64,000 nt of DNA from JBHJHP01 sp042219825. GTDB taxonomy: Bacteria; Bacteroidota; Bacteroidia; Bacteroidales; UBA5342. The position numbers were made by a program, and so were the translations under genes. The stretch's first letter is position 1. Every line of letters starts with the position of its first letter. The stretch is taken from the NCBI RefSeq assembly GCF_042219825.1, contig NZ_JBHJHQ010000002.1:434001-498000 (forward strand), in the 5' to 3' direction. This document shows, in pieces, positions 36,563 through 45,996 of the stretch. The notes beneath the pieces were generated by a model. The model had not been told where the DNA came from and did no database searches. It saw only the letters and a list, made by a program, of their open reading frames with translations.

Positions 36563-36567
36563 AAAAA

Positions 36568-38718
36568 TTATTCTTCTTCATCAAGAAGTATATCCATTAT
36601 CTGGCATGCGGCTTTAGCCACGGAAGTCCCGGGACCGAAGATTGCGGCCACGCCGGCATTGTAAAGGAATTCATAATCCTGAGCCGGAATAACACCACCT
36701 GCAATTACAATGATGTCTTCACGACCAAGTTTTTTCAATTCCTCAATTACGGCAGGTACCAGCGTTTTATGTCCAGCTGCCAGGGAAGAAACACCCAGTA
36801 CATGCACGTCATTTTCAACAGCTTGTTTAGCTGATTCGGCTGGTGTCTGGAACAACGGTCCCATATCCACATCAAAACCGCAGTCAGCATAACCGGTTGC
36901 TACCACTTTAGCACCACGGTCGTGTCCGTCCTGACCCATTTTTGCGATCATAATACGTGGCTGACGGCCTTCTTTTTCTGCAAATTTCTCAACAAGCTCT
37001 TTGGCATGCTGGAAAGTTGAATCGTTTTTGGTTTCTGAAGAATACACGCCTGAAATAGTTCTGATTACTGCTTTGTAGCGTCCTACGACTTTTTCGCAGG
37101 CGTACGATATCTCACCCAGTGTTGCTCTTAACTGAGCCGCTTTAACGGCCAGTTCAAGCAGGTTGCCTTCTTTTGTTTCAACACATTTTGTAATGGCTTC
37201 AAGGGCAGCCTGAACAGCCTCATTGTCACGGGTTGCCTTTATTTTATTCAGTCGCTCTATTTGCGACAACCGAACAGCAGTATTATCAATTTCAAGAATA
37301 TCAATCGGATCCTCTTTTTCCAAACGGTATTTGTTGGTTCCTACAATGGTTTGTGCTCCGCTGTCGATTTTCGCCTGCGTACGTGCTGCTGCTTCTTCGA
37401 TTCGCATTTTAGGAATACCTGTCTCGATGGCCTTTGACATACCTCCCAGTTCCTCAACTTCCTGAATTAAAGCCCAGGCTTTATCCGCAAGTTCCTTTGT
37501 CAGCGATTCAACGTAGTAAGAACCGGCCCATGGGTCTATGGCTTTACAAATGTTGGTTTCTTCCTGAATATAGATCTGTGTGTTACGCGCAATACGTGCA
37601 GAGAAATCTGTTGGAAGTGCAATCGCCTCATCCAGAGCATTGGTATGCAACGATTGGGTGTGACCCAATGCAGCACCCATAGCTTCAATTACAGTACGGC
37701 CTACGTTATTGAACGGGTCCTGTTCTGTCAGTGACCATCCTGAAGTCTGCGAGTGTGTGCGCAAGGCCATGGATTTTGGATTTTTAGGCTCAAACTGTTT
37801 TACAATTTTTGCCCAAAGCATACGTGCAGCACGCATTTTGGCAATCTCCATAAAATGGTTCATTCCAATTGCCCAGAAGAAGGACAGACGCGGTGCAAAT
37901 GCATCCACATTTAAACCTGCCTTAATACCTGTGCGGATGTAATCCAGACCGTCAGCAAGAGTATAAGCCATCTCAATATCTGCAGTGGCTCCGGCTTCCT
38001 GCATATGGTATCCCGAAATTGAGATAGAGTTGAACTTCGGCATTTTCTGTGAAGTAAACTCGAAAATATCGGCGATGACCTTCATGGAGAATTCCGGCGG
38101 ATAAATATAGGTGTTACGCACCATGAATTCTTTCAGAATATCGTTCTGAATTGTTCCTGAAAGTTGTTCGAGGCTTGCGCCCTGCTCCAGCCCGGCAACG
38201 ATGTAAAATGCCATAACCGGCAATACCGCACCGTTCATAGTCATGGAAACTGACATTTTATCCAGTGGGATCTCATCGAACAGGATTTTCATGTCCTCTA
38301 CCGAATCGATAGCCACACCGGCTTTCCCAACGTCTCCAACCACACGTTCGTGATCGGAATCATAACCTCGGTGGGTAGCCAGGTCAAAAGCTACAGAGAG
38401 CCCTTTCTGTCCGGCAGCCAGGTTACGGCGGTAAAAGGCATTGGATTCTTCTGCAGTGGAAAATCCTGCATATTGTCTCACTGTCCAGGGACGCATGGCA
38501 TACATGCCTGAATACGGGCCACGAAGAAATGGTGGAAGTCCTGCTGCATAGTTCAGGTGTTCCATGCCTTCAAGGTCCTCTTTGGTATAGACTGGTTTAA
38601 CCGGAATTTGTTCCGGAGTGAGCCAGTCTTTTTTTATTCCGTTCGCCTCAAGCCATTCTGCAGTTACGCCTTTGGCTTCAGCGGTTTTTATATCTGTTTG
38701 TTTAAAATCTGGTCGCAT
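36568..38718 (-). CDS. mutB: Methylmalonyl-CoA mutase, large (catalytic) subunit
   Basis: 716 residues. The N-terminal TIM barrel carries the CoA and substrate signature (GPYSGMYAMRPWTVRQYAGFSTAEESN, residues ~67-93; RTHSQTSGWSLTEQDPFNN). The C-terminal flavodoxin-like domain binds cobalamin through DGHDRG (His is the lower cobalt ligand), with VLGVSSLAAGH and AGGVIP following. The enzyme interconverts succinyl-CoA and (R)-methylmalonyl-CoA, as used for propionate formation in Bacteroidota. The small-subunit gene lies upstream on the same strand, separated by an unrelated four-helix-bundle gene. No meaB or epimerase gene is next to it. Confidence 0.96.
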   Translation of the reverse strand: MRPDFKQTDIKTAEAKGVTAEWLEANGIKKDWLTPEQIPVKPVYTKEDLEGMEHLNYAAGLPPFLRGPYSGMYAMRPWTVRQYAGFSTAEESNAFYRRNLAAGQKGLSVAFDLATHRGYDSDHERVVGDVGKAGVAIDSVEDMKILFDEIPLDKMSVSMTMNGAVLPVMAFYIVAGLEQGASLEQLSGTIQNDILKEFMVRNTYIYPPEFSMKVIADIFEFTSQKMPKFNSISISGYHMQEAGATADIEMAYTLADGLDYIRTGIKAGLNVDAFAPRLSFFWAIGMNHFMEIAKMRAARMLWAKIVKQFEPKNPKSMALRTHSQTSGWSLTEQDPFNNVGRTVIEAMGAALGHTQSLHTNALDEAIALPTDFSARIARNTQIYIQEETNICKAIDPWAGSYYVESLTKELADKAWALIQEVEELGGMSKAIETGIPKMRIEEAAARTQAKIDSGAQTIVGTNKYRLEKEDPIDILEIDNTAVRLSQIERLNKIKATRDNEAVQAALEAITKCVETKEGNLLELAVKAAQLRATLGEISYACEKVVGRYKAVIRTISGVYSSETKNDSTFQHAKELVEKFAEKEGRQPRIMIAKMGQDGHDRGAKVVATGYADCGFDVDMGPLFQTPAESAKQAVENDVHVLGVSSLAAGHKTLVPAVIEELKKLGREDIIVIAGGVIPAQDYEFLYNAGVAAIFGPGTSVAKAACQIMDILLDEEE

Positions 38719-38733
38719 GATATTATTTTTTAT

Positions 38734-38767
38734 GATTTAAGACTTAAGATGTAAGATTTAGGACTTA
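38734..38767. repeat. Left repeat flanking the four-helix-bundle gene
   Basis: An AT-rich stretch built on GATTTAAGAC / TAAGATTTAGGAC. The reverse complement of the right flank (39123-39156) has AAGATTTAAGAC followed by AAAGAC, so the two ends look like inverted copies of one short sequence around the 38758-39117 gene. The gene's stop codon is inside this repeat. Confidence 0.5.
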
Positions 38768-39117
38768 TTTTCAAGCATTTGAATAAAGCCATGAAACATA
38801 TTTTGAAGTTCCTGAATTTTGCTAACAATATCCAATGAAACTTCTGTATTTATGTATCCTAAATCAGAAGCAATTATAAGTTGAGTTTCCAATTCGAAAG
38901 AAGATCCTTTTGCAATGTTCAAAAAACGTAAAAAATCCTTTTTTGTATTCCTACTTGAACCTTCGGCGATATTAGAAGGAATCGATATAGCAGCTCTTTG
39001 TGTTTGTGAAATAAGTCCAAACTGTTCATTTGAAGGAAAATTTTTAGTTAGCAGATAAATCTCTACCGAAAGTTCCTTACTTCTTTGCCATATTTTCAAT
39101 TCCCTGAAATTGTGCAT
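38758..39117 (-). CDS. Four-helix-bundle protein (23S rRNA intervening-sequence family)
   Basis: 119 residues with the signature of the S23/IVP four-helix-bundle family: FRELKIWQRSKELSVEIY, then AAISIPSNIAEGSSRNTKKDF and FLRFLNIAKGSSFELETQL. The family was first seen inside rRNA intervening sequences and is widespread as stand-alone genes of unknown function in Bacteroidota. Here it interrupts the mutA-mutB operon, 27 bases after mutA and 39 before mutB, flanked by similar AT-rich repeats in inverted orientation. This looks like a small mobile insertion rather than a mutase-related gene. Confidence 0.88.
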   Translation of the reverse strand: MHNFRELKIWQRSKELSVEIYLLTKNFPSNEQFGLISQTQRAAISIPSNIAEGSSRNTKKDFLRFLNIAKGSSFELETQLIIASDLGYINTEVSLDIVSKIQELQNMFHGFIQMLENKS

Positions 39118-39122
39118 TAGTC

Positions 39123-39156
39123 TTTTGTCTTAAATCTTCTATCTTTAATCTTTAAA
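39123..39156. repeat. Right repeat flanking the four-helix-bundle gene
   Basis: GTCTTAAATCTTCTATCTTTAA, inverted with respect to 38734-38767. It overlaps the last codons and the stop of mutA, so the end of mutA may have been supplied or altered by the insertion. Confidence 0.5.
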
Positions 39157-41019
39157 CAATAGTTTATTATAACTTTTCAGCTCTTCAAGTACATTGGAAC
39201 GCACGTGAATGAAATTCTCAATGCCTTTGGCTTTAAGTTCGTCCATGCATGAAGGAGCACCGGCTACCACGAAAATGGCTTTGCCTTTTAAACCTTCATA
39301 AGCCTGAGGAGCAAATTCGGCATATTCATCATCAGAACTACAGATTACAACAATATCAGCTTTGGTATCCAGTGCAGCTTTTACACCGGCTTCAGCTGAT
39401 TTATAACCCAGATTGTCAATTATTTCATAACCGGCGCATGCAAAGAAATTACCGGAAAACTGTCCGCGTGCCTGACGCATGGCCAGGTTACCAAGTTTCA
39501 ACATAAATACTTTCGGACGTTTAGCAGCTGCTTCGGTAGCCAGTCTTAATGCTTCAAATTCTTCAGAGCCCCTGCCAAATTTCAAGGGCTCAACCAGACG
39601 TTCATTATTCTTGTTGGCACAACAACATCCTGTAGCGCCTTCGACTTCAATTTTTTCTTTGGCAGCTTCGTTAAAGTTTGGATACTGGTTGGTTCCAAGT
39701 AACACATCACGGCGCTGAGCCAAAAACTGACGGCGACTGTTGGCAGCTTCTTTTATTGCTTCCTGAATGAATCCGGCTTTTACAGCAGTCAGATAACCAC
39801 CTTTGTCTTCGGTGTCGAGGAACAATTTCCAGGCTTCCTGAGCAATGCTGTCGGTCAGGTTTTCGATATAATATGATCCGGCAGACGCATCCACAATTTT
39901 CTCAAAATGAGATTCTTCTTTCAGTAATAATTGTTGGTTGCGTGCAACACGTTCTGAGAATTTGTCAGATTTTTTAAATGGCTTATCAAACGGCAGAACC
40001 GTCATGGAATGTACGCCGGCTATGGATGCAGACATGGCTTCTGTTTGTGTTCTGAGCATGTTTACATGTGCATCATAAATGGTCATATTCCATTTTGAGG
40101 TTTCCGCATGAGCAATCATTTTGCAGTTTTCTTCAGCGGCACCAAATTGTTTGGCAATCACAGCCCATAAATAACGGGCAGCTCTGAATTTGGCCATCTC
40201 CATAAAATAGTTGGATCCTACGCCAAAATTGAAGCGAATATTTGATGCTACAATATCAGCACCTAAGCCTGCATCAGTAAGTTTGGCGAGGTACTCGTTA
40301 CCCATGCTTAAGCCATAACCCAGTTCCTGAGTAATATATGCGCCGGCATTGCTTAAATGCTTGGCATTAACGGTGATTACTCTGAAGTTTGGCAATGCAG
40401 CTGTTGCTTCTATCAGTGTTTTTACATATTCAGTTTCAATGTCACCGTCCTTTCCGAAAAGTTTTCCGGTACATAATAATCTGCCGTAAGGATCAAAATT
40501 TATTGAACCTGAAACTTTTTCAGCATTGAACCCTTTGGATTTTACGTATGCCGCAAAAAGTTTGGCCAGTTCGGTAAACCCGTCAGGACAACTAAAATTA
40601 ACTTCAGCAGACTCAAGATCAATATCCCTGAGTAAGCCGGAAAGGTTCTCTTCGGTAACGGGTGTTTTAGAATCAAAGCAAAAACCAAGTGAATCCACAC
40701 CTTTCATTAAAATTTCCAATGCTTTGGCATTGGCTTCTTTTACATCTTTAACACTGATATCCTGACGGATATACCAGCTGTTATTTTGTGCTTTTACGCC
40801 ACGTACAAATGGAAATTCGCCGGGAAGAACATCCAGATGCTTTAAATTATCCAGATCTTCATTCCGGTAAAAAGGGCGGGCTACAACGTTTTCTTTTGAG
40901 CGCCACACCAGCTTTTTATCAAAATCGGCACCTTTGAGATCGGCAACAATTTTGTCCATCCACTCCTGTGTGGATACGGGCGGAAAGTCACTAAACAACT
41001 TCATTTTATTATCAGCCAT
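39145..41019 (-). CDS. mutA: Methylmalonyl-CoA mutase, small subunit
   Basis: 624 residues, homologous to the large subunit along its length. It opens with FPPVSTQEWMDKIVADLKGADFDKKLVWRS-type sequence, has the barrel core (NFGVGSNYFMEMAKFRAARYLWAVIAKQFG; HAETSKWNMTIYD) and a C-terminal domain that keeps the fold but lacks the DXHXXG cobalt-ligand motif, as expected for the structural subunit. A CCC cluster (GATGCCCANKN) lies in the interdomain linker. It is transcribed first, with the catalytic subunit downstream after the four-helix-bundle insertion. Confidence 0.95.
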   Translation of the reverse strand: MADNKMKLFSDFPPVSTQEWMDKIVADLKGADFDKKLVWRSKENVVARPFYRNEDLDNLKHLDVLPGEFPFVRGVKAQNNSWYIRQDISVKDVKEANAKALEILMKGVDSLGFCFDSKTPVTEENLSGLLRDIDLESAEVNFSCPDGFTELAKLFAAYVKSKGFNAEKVSGSINFDPYGRLLCTGKLFGKDGDIETEYVKTLIEATAALPNFRVITVNAKHLSNAGAYITQELGYGLSMGNEYLAKLTDAGLGADIVASNIRFNFGVGSNYFMEMAKFRAARYLWAVIAKQFGAAEENCKMIAHAETSKWNMTIYDAHVNMLRTQTEAMSASIAGVHSMTVLPFDKPFKKSDKFSERVARNQQLLLKEESHFEKIVDASAGSYYIENLTDSIAQEAWKLFLDTEDKGGYLTAVKAGFIQEAIKEAANSRRQFLAQRRDVLLGTNQYPNFNEAAKEKIEVEGATGCCCANKNNERLVEPLKFGRGSEEFEALRLATEAAAKRPKVFMLKLGNLAMRQARGQFSGNFFACAGYEIIDNLGYKSAEAGVKAALDTKADIVVICSSDDEYAEFAPQAYEGLKGKAIFVVAGAPSCMDELKAKGIENFIHVRSNVLEELKSYNKLLFKD

Positions 41020-41193
41020 AATTATAAGTTATTTAATATATTTCCTTGTTTAGCGGGGGCAAAATTAATGCTTTTTTGAAGAGAGTGTCATTAATTAAAG
41101 ATTTTTTTCTGTAATTAAGGATAAATCTAAAGAAGACAACTTACAATCCGGCCCGGACTGGATGCATAAAATTTTAAAACGACCTAAGTAAAT

Positions 41194-43287
41194 CTATTTA
41201 AGCCATTTGTCGAGCCAGTTAAAAAATGTGCGCTGCCACAAAACGCCATTCTGTGGCGATAATACCCAATGGTTCTCATCAGGAAAATACAGCAGTTCTG
41301 CAGGAATCCCCTTGATTTTAGCAGCAGTGAAAGCCATAAAGCCCTGACTTTCAGGAACACGAAAATCTTTGCCTCCCTGGATGATAAGAATCGGAGTATC
41401 CCAGTTGTCCACAAAATTGTGAGGTGAGAATCTGTATGAACGCTGGGCCCTGTAATTGTTTTTATCCCAGAACGGGCCACCTATATCAAAGTTTGGAAAC
41501 CATAGTTCTTCTGTTTCAAGGTACATTGATTCAAAATTAAACATGCCATCATGATCAATGAAAGCTTTGAAGCGACCTTCATGATGTCCTGCCAAATAAA
41601 GTACAGAATAGCCTCCGTAACTTGCACCTACTGCACCAAGCTTATCATTATCCACATATTTTTCTTTAGCGACAGCATCGATGGCAGAAAGGTAATCTTT
41701 TATATTCTGGCCTCCGTAATCACCTGAAATCTGTTCATTCCAGCGTTTGCCAAAGCCGGGCAGCCCTCTGCGGTTCGGAGCCACAATGATATAATCATTA
41801 GCAGCCATTATCTGAAAATTCCACCGATAACTCCAGAACTGACTTACAGTTCCCTGCGGTCCTCCCTGGCAGTAAAGCAGGGTTGGATATTTTTTATTCG
41901 GATCAAAATTTGGCGGGTAAATAACCCATACCAGCATATCCTTATTATCCGTAGTTTTTACCCAGCGTTCTTCAACTTTACCCATGGTCAGCTGATCCAG
42001 AATCGGCTTGTTAATATTTGAAAGGTTTTTTGCCTCACCGGTTTCCTTATTAATCAGGTAGATATCTGTAGGATGGGAGATAGACATCCTGGTTGCTATC
42101 AGGTTCCCGTCTCCAACATGGACAGAGGTATAATCGAAATCACCTTTTGTAAGTTGTGTGTTTTCCTTGTTGAGTAAGTCAAATCTGTAAATATGATCAC
42201 GTGCATGCCAGTCAGAAATAAAATAGATTCCTTCATCATTGGCATCCCACGTTAAAGACGAAACATTCAGATCGTCGTTTTCATATATAAAATCTGTTTC
42301 TGCCACAAAATCATGTATAATCAGCCGGTTAACGTCTGCTTCATAACCATCACGTTCCATACTTTCCCATGCAATCATATTACCACTGCCAGAAAACACC
42401 GGATTTTTGTCGTATCCTTTGTTTTCTTCACTCAGGTTAGTAGTTGAAGCGGATTCCAGATCATACAGGTAAATATCAGAGTTTGTTGATGTGGCATAAT
42501 CAATTCCTTTCTTTTTTCTGGCCGTGTATGCCAGTTTTTTACCATCAGGGCTCCAGCTTAGCTGTTCCATACCTCCAAACGGACGCATAGGTGACTCCCA
42601 TGGTTCACCTTTCATAATATCTGTTCCCTCACCAATTAATTCCTTATTTGTGTAATTGTAATTAGTTATGAAAATATGTGAGAATTCTCCATTTACCCAT
42701 TCGTCCCAGTGACGGTACATAAGGTCATCCATTAATTTGGCATTGGCTTTAGGGAGGTCAGGATAAAGGTCGTGCACATTAGGTTCAACCTTAACCTTTT
42801 TAGCATAAGCAATGTGAGTTTGATCCGGAGCATAAATAAAACCGTCCACATCGCCCGGAATATCTGTTATTATTCGGGCATTTTTACCATCGGGATCAAT
42901 TTCCCATATCTGGGACCGGCCACTTTTCCCGGATATAAACCCAATTTTCTTCCCGTCCGGCCTCCAGATGACATTCTGCTCTTTTACATCATCGGAAAAA
43001 GTAAGCTGTTTGATGTCGCCGATATTAATGTCTTTAACATAAATGTCGCTAAAGCTTTTATTTTGCTCCACGCTGTACCACGAAACAGTATACAGTACCT
43101 TCGTTTTATCCGGAGATACAGTCACATTCCCAACTCTTCCCAATGCCCACAGGGTCTCAGGAGTCATTCTTTTATTAGGGACTTTGAACTCCAGGTTGTT
43201 ATACGACTCGTGTTTTTCTTCTTTTTTATCATCATTACCACAGGCTACCATAACTGCTGCAATTAAAATGTAAATTAAGTTCTTCAT
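41194..43287 (-). CDS. S9-family serine peptidase lipoprotein
   Basis: A prolyl-oligopeptidase/DPP-type peptidase of 697 residues. I chose the start at 43287, eleven codons inside the longest frame, because it gives a clear lipoprotein signal (MKNLIYILIAAVMVACGNDD, lipobox Cys16). A beta-propeller with WDP-like repeats (LSWSPDGKKLAYTARK, VIWRPDGKKIGFISG) precedes the alpha/beta hydrolase. The catalytic triad is visible: Ser556 in GASYGGYS, Asp641 in GGKDFRVP, His673 in DENHWVL. It is expected in the periplasm or on the surface, cleaving peptides. It is unrelated in function to the flanking mutase and rhamnose genes as far as can be seen. Confidence 0.92.
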   Translation of the reverse strand: MKNLIYILIAAVMVACGNDDKKEEKHESYNNLEFKVPNKRMTPETLWALGRVGNVTVSPDKTKVLYTVSWYSVEQNKSFSDIYVKDINIGDIKQLTFSDDVKEQNVIWRPDGKKIGFISGKSGRSQIWEIDPDGKNARIITDIPGDVDGFIYAPDQTHIAYAKKVKVEPNVHDLYPDLPKANAKLMDDLMYRHWDEWVNGEFSHIFITNYNYTNKELIGEGTDIMKGEPWESPMRPFGGMEQLSWSPDGKKLAYTARKKKGIDYATSTNSDIYLYDLESASTTNLSEENKGYDKNPVFSGSGNMIAWESMERDGYEADVNRLIIHDFVAETDFIYENDDLNVSSLTWDANDEGIYFISDWHARDHIYRFDLLNKENTQLTKGDFDYTSVHVGDGNLIATRMSISHPTDIYLINKETGEAKNLSNINKPILDQLTMGKVEERWVKTTDNKDMLVWVIYPPNFDPNKKYPTLLYCQGGPQGTVSQFWSYRWNFQIMAANDYIIVAPNRRGLPGFGKRWNEQISGDYGGQNIKDYLSAIDAVAKEKYVDNDKLGAVGASYGGYSVLYLAGHHEGRFKAFIDHDGMFNFESMYLETEELWFPNFDIGGPFWDKNNYRAQRSYRFSPHNFVDNWDTPILIIQGGKDFRVPESQGFMAFTAAKIKGIPAELLYFPDENHWVLSPQNGVLWQRTFFNWLDKWLK

Positions 43288-43412
43288 AATAAGTGTGTGT
43301 TTACAAAAGCCAAAATACAAAAATATTCTTTACGGTCACAGAACATAAATCACAGGACTTTTTCGATAATCCGCGAAAAGCCTGATTCTTGTATCCTGGT
43401 TCTTGATTCTGA

Positions 43413-44291
43413 TTAAAGTTTTTTCCTGAGATCAGTGGGAGGGACGCCCATTTTTTTCTTAAAAATTCGGGTGAAATAAAAGATGGACTGAAATCCCAAT
43501 CCAAGTGCAATTTCCTTAACACTCATATCTGTTGATACCAAAAGATCCTTGGCACGCTGCAACCGTAACATCAGGTGATACTGAACCGGAGAAATGCCGG
43601 TAAATTTTTTAAACATTCTTCTGAAGTACGAATAACCAATGTTTAGCTCTGCAGCCAGTTCCTCCACATCAATATTTTTATTCAGGTTATCCCTGAAATA
43701 CAGTCTGGCCTTTCGGATTTTACGTTCAATATCTTTTCCTTCAAAATCCTTGTTTTTTACGCACGATATGATACTGCCAAGCAGTTGTATCAATATTCCG
43801 GATGCCACCTGCTGATAGCCAGCTTTTTCATCCCGTACAACATCAAAAATTGAGTAGAAGGATTTTAGTATCTGGTCCTGAAATCCAATGTGAATAACAG
43901 GTTTGGAATCGTGAAAAAAGCCATTTGAAAATATGTGATCCGCATATTCTCCCTGAAATCCTACGTAGTGTTCCTTCCATCCGGTTTCTTTTGATGGTCT
44001 GTAACGGTGCCATTCTCCGGGTCTGATCACGATGATTGTTCCGGGTATAATTGGAAAAGTTCCATGACGTGTTTCTATAATTCCTGAACCTTCTGTTATA
44101 TAGTTTATCTGGTATTCATCCATTACCCTGCCACGTTCCCACGTGAAGAAATAACCGGAAGGGTGGCCCGATGGGGGGTACACAATACCTGGATTAATCA
44201 TGGCAAAACCGGTAACATTTAGGTGTACACCCCAGTTTCTGTCTTCATCACTAATGGTCAGATATTTGAAATATTCATTTACCTCCGTCAT
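43413..44291 (-). CDS. AraC-family regulator, probable rhamnose regulator
   Basis: 292 residues: an N-terminal cupin-type sensing domain (GIIETRHGTFPIIPGTIIVI, RPGEWHRYRP, residues ~70-105) and a C-terminal AraC DNA-binding domain (IDVEELAAELNIGYSYFRRMF; SVKEIALGLGFQSIFYFTRIF). It is divergent from the rhamnose genes, and a TGTAAACA motif occurs in both orientations in the region between. It is therefore the likely sugar-responsive activator, comparable in role to RhaR of Bacteroides; this is inferred from position. Confidence 0.82.
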   Translation of the reverse strand: MTEVNEYFKYLTISDEDRNWGVHLNVTGFAMINPGIVYPPSGHPSGYFFTWERGRVMDEYQINYITEGSGIIETRHGTFPIIPGTIIVIRPGEWHRYRPSKETGWKEHYVGFQGEYADHIFSNGFFHDSKPVIHIGFQDQILKSFYSIFDVVRDEKAGYQQVASGILIQLLGSIISCVKNKDFEGKDIERKIRKARLYFRDNLNKNIDVEELAAELNIGYSYFRRMFKKFTGISPVQYHLMLRLQRAKDLLVSTDMSVKEIALGLGFQSIFYFTRIFKKKMGVPPTDLRKKL

Positions 44292-44337
44292 GCAGCTGAT
44301 TTTTTTCGTCAGTAAAACTATAAATTAAAAATCAAAA

Positions 44338-44434
44338 ATGTAAACAATAATACCGAATCAAATACATTGAAAGTATTTAAATGTCAACATAACAGTGTGA
44401 TATGTTTTCTGAAAAATACAAAAAAATGTTTACA
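44338..44434. promoter_or_regulatory. Candidate AraC-regulator sites upstream of rhaT
   Basis: ATGTAAACAATAA at 44338-44350 and, inverted, TGTTTACA at 44427-44434. The same 13 bases recur at 48812-48824 before the aldolase gene, followed in both places by an ACCG within a few bases. Shared motifs at two places in one regulon suggest a regulator site, although the aldolase copy lies downstream of its predicted promoter. Confidence 0.4.
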
Positions 44435-44471
44435 GAGTATCAAAAAGTGCAAAACTAAAGCCATTATATTC

Positions 44472-44503
44472 ATTGTCTGCATAATTTTTTCATTCTAATT
44501 TTG
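44472..44503 (+). promoter_or_regulatory. Promoter of the rhamnose operon
   Basis: ATTG (44472-44475), 20 bases, TAATTTTG (44496-44503), an exact TAnnTTTG -7 box, 44 bases before the rhaT ATG. Confidence 0.6.
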
Positions 44504-44547
44504 AACATTGTAAAATCTCATAACACAACTAATACTTATCGGTAACT

Positions 44548-45675
44548 ATGAATGCATTATTGGGTATTATTTTTCACTCGCTGGGAGGAGCATCTTCCGG
44601 GAGTTGGTATATGCCATTTAACTGGGTAAAAAAGTGGCGTTGGGAAATCTATTGGATTACAGGCGGACTTTTTTCATGGCTTATAATGCCGTATATTGCT
44701 GTTGCTTTAACAGTTCCTCACTGGCATGAAGTATTGCAGTCTGCTGAATGGAGTGTGCTTCGCAACACTTATATTATGGGGCTTTTATGGGGAGTAGGTG
44801 GTTTAACTTATGGTTTGGCTATCCGTTACCTTGGAATGTCTCTTGGAAATTCAGTGCTGCTTGGGATAACTTCTGTAGTAGGTTCTTTAGGATTACCAAT
44901 ATTAAGGAATATTCCGGGATTAGGGGAACTTCTTCCGTCAGGGTTGGCATTTACTGACTTGTTCAATAGTGGTGGTGGTAGAATAGTATTGTTGGGTATT
45001 TTAATCCTGCTTGTAGGTATCATTCTGAGTGGTCGTGCCGGAATATTAAAGGATAAAGACCTGGGTGGCAGCAAGGAAGGTGTAAACAAGGAGTTTAAAC
45101 TGGCCAAAGGTTTGCTGATTGCCATTGTTTCGGGTGTTTTAAGTGCATTCTTTAGTTTTGGTATAGATACAGGTAAAGAAATGGGAGAAGCTGTAAGAGC
45201 TCTGGCTGTTGAAGCAAATTATCCTTTTATTTCAGAGGCAAACGGAGGGTTCAAATATTTATTTGAAAATAATATTATCTTTTTTGTGATTTTGTGGGGA
45301 GGCTTGACAACCAATCTTATTTGGTCGCTTGGATTGATTATTAAAAACAAAACAGGTAAAGACTTTGTGGATAAGAAAACACCTCTTGTGAGTAACTATC
45401 TGCTTTGTGCACTTGCCGGTACAACATGGTTTTTGCAGTTCTTTTTCTACGGCATGGGAGAAACTAAAATAGGCAATGGAGCAAGCTCCTGGACCTTGCA
45501 TATGGCAACCATTATTCTTACTGCCAATATGTGGGGTTTCTATCGTAAAGAATGGAAAGGGGTTTCTAAAAAATCGTATAACACAATTCTTTTTGGAATC
45601 GGAGCTATACTGTTATCTATCATAGTTATTGGTGTTGCAAAATGGTTGTATCCGGAACTTAATGCTTTAGGATAA
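44548..45675 (+). CDS. rhaT: L-rhamnose/H+ symporter
   Basis: 375 residues, about ten membrane helices, of the RhaT branch of the drug/metabolite transporter superfamily. Characteristic segments are LGGASSGSWYMPFNWVKKWRWE near the start (family pattern GxxxSSxxxPxKxVKxWxWE), GLLWGVGGLTYGLAIRYLGMSLGNSVLLG, and GVLSAFFSFGIDTGKEMGEAV. It should bring L-rhamnose across the inner membrane with protons. It is the first gene of the operon; its stop overlaps the rhaM start by one base (TAATG). Confidence 0.92.
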   Translation: MNALLGIIFHSLGGASSGSWYMPFNWVKKWRWEIYWITGGLFSWLIMPYIAVALTVPHWHEVLQSAEWSVLRNTYIMGLLWGVGGLTYGLAIRYLGMSLGNSVLLGITSVVGSLGLPILRNIPGLGELLPSGLAFTDLFNSGGGRIVLLGILILLVGIILSGRAGILKDKDLGGSKEGVNKEFKLAKGLLIAIVSGVLSAFFSFGIDTGKEMGEAVRALAVEANYPFISEANGGFKYLFENNIIFFVILWGGLTTNLIWSLGLIIKNKTGKDFVDKKTPLVSNYLLCALAGTTWFLQFFFYGMGETKIGNGASSWTLHMATIILTANMWGFYRKEWKGVSKKSYNTILFGIGAILLSIIVIGVAKWLYPELNALG

Positions 45676-45989
45676 TGGAAAGAGTCGCATTTAAAATGTT
45701 TCTGAAGCCTGGTAATGTTGAGGAGTACAAACGTCGCCACGATGAATTATGGCCTGAATTAAAGAAGCTGCTCAAAGATGCAGGAATTTCGGAATATTCG
45801 ATTTTTCTGGATGAGGAAACACATACGCTTTTTGCATACCAGTTACTCAGCGGCGACAGCAACTCACAGGATTTAGGTACAAATCCTGTGGTGAAAAAAT
45901 GGTGGGATTATAATAAGGATCTTATGGAGGTCAATGAGGATAATTCACCTGTATCTGTACCACTGCGTGAAGTATTTTATTTAAAGTAA
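45675..45989 (+). CDS. rhaM: L-rhamnose mutarotase
   Basis: 104 residues, the usual size. It interconverts alpha- and beta-L-rhamnopyranose, supplying the anomer that the isomerase uses. The sequence VEEYKRRHDELWPEL keeps Tyr18 and His22 at the positions of the E. coli enzyme's key residues. Coupled to rhaT and 7 bases before the isomerase gene. Confidence 0.93.
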   Translation: MERVAFKMFLKPGNVEEYKRRHDELWPELKKLLKDAGISEYSIFLDEETHTLFAYQLLSGDSNSQDLGTNPVVKKWWDYNKDLMEVNEDNSPVSVPLREVFYLK

Positions 45990-45996
45990 TAATATT

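Noticed and set aside
42772..43266. 164-codon plus-strand frame opposite the S9 peptidase
   Set aside because: The peptidase has a full catalytic triad and lipobox; this frame is an antisense shadow.
43288..43320. Longer start of the S9 peptidase (ATG at 43320)
   Set aside because: It would put eleven residues before a well-formed lipoprotein signal peptide.
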